Source: Enoplosus armatus
Lineage: Eukaryota > Chordata > Actinopteri > Centrarchiformes > Enoplosidae
Reading direction: 5' to 3'
Length of the DNA: 64,000 nt
Assembly: GCF_043641665.1 (NCBI RefSeq)
Contig: NC_092195.1
Span: 20,333,774 to 20,397,773, forward strand
The first letter of the stretch is position 1. Each line of letters begins with the position of its first letter. Positions 58,762 through 64,000 of this stretch are shown here, one piece after another. Made by a program: the position numbers and the translations under genes. The notes below the pieces were generated by a model. It did no database searches. It saw only the letters and a program-made list of their open reading frames with translations, and had not been told where the DNA came from.

Positions 58762-61700
58762 ATGGTTAATGGCAATATAAATCCCAGCATTGCTGGGTCA
58801 GGCACACCTCTCAGATTTATTAGTTGGAATATCAGAGGTATGGGTAATCCTGTTAAGAGATCTAAGGTTTTTACACACTTGAAACGTTTAAACTCTGTTA
58901 TAGTATTTTTACTTCTTCGCATTAAAGATCACCATAGGTTACATTGCCCCTGGGTAGGTCAAGTCTTCCACTCAAATTTTAACACGAAAGCTAGAGGAGT
59001 CGCCATTCTCATTAACAAGAAAGTTCAGTTCTTATCCACTGATGTTATCGCTGATAGGAATGGCAGATACCTCATAGTTGCTGGTGCCCTAATGCAAAAA
59101 AAGGTTTTGTTGGTAAATGTATATGCCCCGAATTTCGATGATGTTGAATTCGCTAACAGATTGCTGGGAAACATCCCCTTCTTGAATACTCATCTGCTGA
59201 TCCTCGGAGGAGATCTAAATTGTGTCTTTGACCCAATCTTGGATCGGTCGAATCCTGGCAATCTAACTCAATCTGCTATGTCTAAAACATTCTCAGATTT
59301 TATGAAACAGAATGGTCTTATTGATCCGTGGAGATTTAGTAACCCTTCTATTAAAGAATTGTCTTTCTTCTCCCAGGTGCACCATTCATATTCTAGGATC
59401 GATTACTTTTTTATTGACGGTACTCTTAATTCATGTGTAAATTCATCTGACTATTTAGGTATTGTAATATCAGACCATTCACCTTTATTATTGGATATTC
59501 AGCTTTCTACCTATAAACGTAGCCCACCACTTTGGAGATTTAACTCTCTTCTTTTGGCAGATAAAGAATTTTGCGAATTCATTTCAAATTCTATTGATGA
59601 GTTCTTTTCTTTCAATCAAAATGACTCCTCTTCACACTCATTGCTATGGGAGACACTTAAATGTTACCTGAGAGGTCAAATTATTTCTTATACTGCTCTT
59701 TCTAATAAAAAGATGAATGCTAGGCTTAATGAACTTACATTTGCAATTAGTAACCTTGATCAAAGTTACGCACTGAACCCTTCTCCGGAACTACTTAAGC
59801 AGCGTCTTGATTTGCAAGCAGAATTCGATCTCATTTCAACTAAAGAGGCAGAGCGCTTGTTACTACGTAGTCGTGGCTCATATTATGAACATGGCGACAA
59901 GGCAAGTCGTTTATTGGCACATCAGTTACAACGACAAGCTACTTCCCGTTTGATACCTAGTATTAAAAACATTCATGACACTATTACTACAGATCCCTTG
60001 GAAATTAATGCTACCTTTAAATCTTTTTACTCTTCATTATATAAATCTGAATTTCCTACGGACAACACTAAAATGAACAAATTTCTTCAGAACCTATCGA
60101 ATCCTGTCATCGATACTAATACTGCCATGCAACTGGACTCCCCACTCTCCCTTGAAGAAGTACCAATTGCAATTAAAGCTATGCAATCTAACAAAGCCCC
60201 TGGCCCTGATGAGTTTCCGATTGAATTTTTCAAAACATTTACTGGTAAATTGGCACCACTACTTTTATCTGTATTCAATGAATCCTTAGAAAGTGGTTCA
60301 TTACCACCAACTTTGACACAAGCAACTATTGCTCTCCTTCTTAAAAAGGACAAGGATCCAACCTCCTGTAGTTCCTATAGACCATTATCTTTGCTTAATG
60401 CTGATGTTAAGGTGTTGGCTAAAGTAATTGCATCGCGTTTAGAGAATGTGCTTCCTTATATTATATCTGAAGAGCAAAATGGTTTTATAAAAGGACGTCA
60501 ATTGTTTTTTAATACCCGTACACTTTACAATATAATTTATTCAGAACATTCGACTGAACATCCTGAACTTGTGATTTCTTTAGATGCTGAAAAGGCATTT
60601 GATAGGGTAGAGTGGGAGTACTTGTTTGCAGTTTTGAAGAAATTCGGATTTGGTGATAAATTTATCTCCTGTATTCGTCTCCTTTATTCGTCCCCTAAAG
60701 CCAGTGTCCGTACTAATGATGTTTATTCTGATTATTTTGCTCTTGGTCGCGGATGTCGCCAAGGTTGTCCTTTGTCTCCATTGCTCTTCGCCATCGAGCC
60801 TTTGTCTATTACATTAAGATCTTCCCCCTTATTTAAGGGAATCACCCATTATGGAGTCGAATATAAATTATCGCTGTATGCGGATGATTTGTTATTGTAC
60901 ATAACTGATCCTACACGCTCTATCCCTGCTGTTTTAAGTATTCTGGAGAACTTCAGAACCTTTTCAGGTTATAAATTAAATCTGGGGAAAAGTGAGTGTT
61001 TTCCCATTAATACTGCAGCACGTCATCTTCAACAGTCAGATTTACCTTTTCAATTTAGTCCGTCGGGGTTTAAATACCTAGGTATTAACGTGACTCGTTC
61101 TTTATCTTGCCTTGCATCAGCTAATTTCACTCCTCTCATCTCAAAGATTAGATTTGATATTCAAAGATGGGGTAATCTCCCCCTTTCATTAATCGGCAAG
61201 ATCAATGTTGTTAAAATTAATATCTTACCAAAACTTCTATTTTTATTTCAGTCAATTCCTCTCTTTCTGCCAAAACACTTTTTTGACTCACTGGACAAGA
61301 TAATTGGTTCTTTCATTTGGGGAGGGAAGTCACCTAGGGTTCGTAAATCTTTACTGCAAAGATGCAGACTTAGTGGAGGACTTGCATTACCTAATTTTCT
61401 AGCTTACTATTGGGCTGCCCACATCCATAAACTTTGCTACTGGTTAAAATCTCCTGGATCCTCTTGGTGTAAATTGGAACTATCTTCCTTGAAGGGATCT
61501 TCTATACCTGCTCTACTTTATTCCTCTCTACCTACAAAACCCTCTCTATATACTGTTAATCAAGTGGTTCTTAACACACTCAAAATCTGGTTTCAATTTA
61601 GACGGCACTATAAATTTGTAGCTGCATCTTCTTCGGGTCCTCTAAATAATAACCATTTATTCCCTCCATCACTTTCGGACTCGACATTTTCAGTGTGGCA

Positions 61701-62458
61701 TGACAAAGGTATGACACAATTCAAAGATTTATATGTAGATGGTGTCTTTGATAATTTTGCCAATTTGTTATCTCGCTATGACCTCCCTGTTACTCATCTG
61801 TTTCGCTATTTTCAGACTCGCAATTTTGTTACTAAGTGTTTCCCTAATTTCCCCTCTTTACCCCCAGAACACCAGTGGGAATCCATGCTAACATTTATTC
61901 CTCATCACAGAGGAATCATTTCAAAGTTGTATGATATTATCTTGGCTTTTAGTACCCACCCAAATGTTAATCTTAAGTGTACATGGGAAGGGGAACTGGG
62001 AATACAAATACATGAGGAGACCTGGGAACAGGCCATACAGAGGGTACGATCTACCACCTCTTGTGCTCGTCTTGGACTTATTCAATTTAAGGTCTTATAC
62101 AGGGCACATTTCTCTAAGTCTAGACTATCTAAATTGTATCCGGAAGTGGAAGACAAATGTGATGAATGCCATGGCTCTCCTTGTCACCATGTTTTTTCTT
62201 TGTCCTGATCTGAAAGGTTACTGGGCGGGGTATTTTTCTATTATGTCCACTGCTCTTGGGGTAAATATCCAACCTTGCCCTCTGATTGCTATATTTGGGA
62301 TTCCTGACCCCTCACTTGCACTTAACTCTACACAAAAGGATATTATAGCTTTCACATCCTTACTAGCAAGACGTTTATTATTGTTGCATTGGAAGTCTGC
62401 TAAATATCCATCTATTTCCTGGGTGCTTAAAGACATCATGTTTTTTTTTAAAACTTGA
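58762..62458 (+). pseudogene. LINE ORF2 (endonuclease-reverse transcriptase), nearly intact but disrupted
   Basis: A 1148-residue open frame covers 58762-62208. The N-terminal AP-endonuclease domain has NVYAPN, GGDLNCV, SRIDYFF and SDHSPL. The usual FLQETH stretch reads VFLLLRIKDHH, so the catalytic Glu is missing. The reverse transcriptase has SYRPLSLLNADVKVLAK, LDAEKAFDRVEW, RQGCPLSPLLFAIEPL and the catalytic YADD (SLYADDLLLYI). The C-terminal zinc-finger-like CDEC...CHH is cut by a frameshift in a T-run near 62190 and resumes in the frame at 61931-62458. A second T-run near 62440 shifts the last residues. L1/Tx1-group by motif. Confidence 0.88.
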
Positions 62459-62871
62459 GAAAGTTAAATATACGTTGAGAGGATGTACAGTCAATTTTTT
62501 TCACAAATGGCAACCCTTTATTTCCTATTTCACGAATTTAGAGGTACTACCTGATTGAATGTGTGCCTGTTACTGTTGTACCTTTTATATTACATGAATA
62601 ACCAGTAGTATGTGTGTTGGTCGTGGTGAGCCGAGTGGGGACGTGGGTGGGGGGTTGTTCACTGTTTATTATGTGGCACTCTGTAAATTAATTTAATTAT
62701 TTTCTCCTACATTTTTATCAGAGTGTTTCTGTTTTGTTTTGCATGTGTGACTGTGTACGTATGTGTGGGTAAAAAAGAAAAGAAAAGGCAATTTGTATTT
62801 CTGAAATTGAAAGTATTGTATTGTAGATTTCAATAAAAGTATTTGGGAAAAGAAAAAGAAAGAAAATGTAG

Positions 62872-63103
62872 AGTGTCATCAGCATGAGGTGATAACATTT
62901 ATTTTCTTATTTTAGATTTTACACAATTTCTTCTTCAGGTCTCCACTGTTACTGCTCTGTATAACAGTGAATTTGAGACAAAGTAAAATAACTGCTTTTG
63001 GTTTTTCTAATGGAGTAATGTGCCCTCAGTGAAGTGTATCAGTCTCTGCAGTAGCTTCCAGCTGCAGCAGTCAGTTCAGTTTCTGTTCAGTCTGACTGAG
63101 GGA
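62872..63103. other. spacer before V9, without the TG tract
   Basis: Resumes the cassette spacer after the LINE (equivalent to about 32645-32770), then jumps to the conserved block beginning cctcagtgaagtgtatcagt. The TG microsatellite found beside the other family-1 V segments is absent here. Confidence 0.6.
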
Positions 63104-63614
63104 GGTTTTTGTACGACGCTTTTTCACTGTGTGAACAACCACTGACTGTTGATATGGTGAGCACTCTGACAGTAGTAAACTGCTGCATCTTCAGTCTGGA
63201 CTCCACTGATGGTCAGAGTGAAGTCAGAGTTTGATCCACTGCCTGTAAAACGACCTGGAATCCCTGATGCTGGAGTGCTAGCAAAGTAAATGAGGAGTTT
63301 AGGAGTTTCTCCCTCTCTCTGTTGGTACCAGGCTAAACGGTGGTTGTTGTTCCAAACATTAACATTCTGACTGGTCCTACATCTGATGGAGACGGAGCCT
63401 CCCAGAGCAGAGCTCACTGCTCCAGGCTGAGTCACTGTGACCTGGCCTCTGGACTCTGAGGACACAGAGACAACAACATAAAGCAGCGTCGTGGTTTTGT
63501 GGGCTTCATTTCAGAGGGACGGATGTTCATAGAGGAGAGCGGTTTGATTCTCTGGACTTTACCTGTGAAGCAGCAGCAGAGGAGAGTCCAGATGAGGACG
63601 GAGGTCAAAGTCAT
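63104..63614 (-). CDS. immunoglobulin light chain V segment V9 (family 1) with 12-RSS
   Basis: Leader 63563-63614, V exon 63132-63455, consensus 12-RSS 63104-63131. CDR1 is [13 protein letters not shown]2 FASTPAS, CDR3 [13 protein letters not shown]2 has REGETPK where other copies have RDGEAPK. It is the most divergent family-1 V here, but open with both Cys and the Trp. Its 5' flank equals that of V5. Confidence 0.93.
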
Positions 63615-63768
63615 GTTTTTGATGAGGAGGATTTCTGTGGCTTCTGTTGTCATGAAGGACAGCTGTCAGTCATCCAGTGTTCAACTCTCAGGACTATAAA
63701 CTCTCCCAGAGCACTGGAGCATGGAGCTGCTGATGCAAAGTGGCTCTCTATGGAAATGCTCTGACTGA

Positions 63769-64000
63769 CTATCAGGTTGCTGTAACAAAGTTGTGTGTCA
63801 GACACTTCTTGTGCCACAGTGGAACAAATCGGGATGAAACGTAACCCTAACCCATCTACAATTCAAAGACAACTGGGTGACTCCATCTGCTGAAGAAGAT
63901 CAAGTGGTGTGATTGAAAGCTCCACACCAGCCAGTGGATGGACATTGAGGGAAGATTGCTTTTCTTTTTCAGAGGTCAAGAATGAACTTTCAGGGGCGCC
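63769..64000. other. V9 flank equal to 45853-46087, ending at a SINE start
   Basis: Matches the V5 flank as far as I can see. The last bases (caggggcgcc) are the beginning of the SINE found complete at 46080-46218, so a duplicated unit continues past the window edge. Confidence 0.75.

Larger units (their letters stand above)
57014..62871 (+). mobile_element. full-length L1/Tx1-group LINE with 15-bp target-site duplication
   Basis: The body is about 57029-62856, flanked by agaaagaaaatgtag at 57014-57028 and 62857-62871. The 5' end is G-rich (ggggggcgctgctgagc). ORF1 and ORF2 are present but mutated (separate entries). The 3' end carries AATAAA at about 62832 and a short A-rich tail. It splits a spacer that is intact at 32441-33175, which shows the empty site directly. 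Confidence 0.92.

Noticed and set aside
1..64000. Search for CRISPR arrays, prokaryotic operons or viral genes
   Set aside because: Regular repeats here are microsatellites, minisatellites or IgL cassettes. No prokaryotic gene organisation or viral coding region was seen.

Overview
This is a teleost fish genomic window, probably from a percomorph. It has spliced genes with GT-AG introns, long TG microsatellites, fish L2-type and L1/Tx1-type LINEs, a tRNA-derived SINE, and an immunoglobulin light chain (IgL) locus with the teleost layout: V segments opposite in orientation to J-C. All calls come from reading the sequence and from recalled family knowledge. No search was run.

Left part (about 1-29,500). 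On the minus strand, 8970 down to 2339 is a complete eight-exon gene for a heterotrimeric G-protein beta subunit, best matched to GNB3 (cone transducin beta). It encodes 342 residues and all splice phases close. Its last intron holds a purine-only minisatellite of about 1.6 kb. A repeat-rich stretch follows. Next, also on the minus strand (25618 down to 18357), is a six-exon gene for a 298-residue type II membrane C-type lectin, with introns seeded by old dispersed repeats. Between this lectin and the IgL locus are a 3' fragment of an L2-like LINE and a few coding-looking plus-strand exons of an unrecognised, apparently broken gene.

Right part (about 29,500-64,000). This is an IgL locus of kappa type: V segments carry 12-RSS and J segments carry 23-RSS. 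I find nine V genes on the minus strand in three families, one of which (46715-47264) has no long ATG-initiated ORF. There is also one truncated V relic, seven J segments and four C exons on the plus strand, and two places where only the first bases of a C exon survive. Because every V and J RSS points the same way, any V can join the J-C on either side by inversion rather than deletion.

The cassettes are recent segmental duplicates. Flanks, introns, promoters and frameworks are almost identical, while CDR blocks are shuffled between copies. The C exons carry an in-frame AGC microsatellite that changes the length of a serine loop from copy to copy. An L2-type LINE was copied along with one duplication. 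A full-length but mutated L1/Tx1-type LINE (57029-62856) with a 15-bp target-site duplication inserted later behind the last C gene. I saw no CRISPR, prokaryotic or viral gene, and no evidence of a wholly novel biological system. The strongest signals are the mosaic V repertoire and the coding microsatellite in the constant domain.
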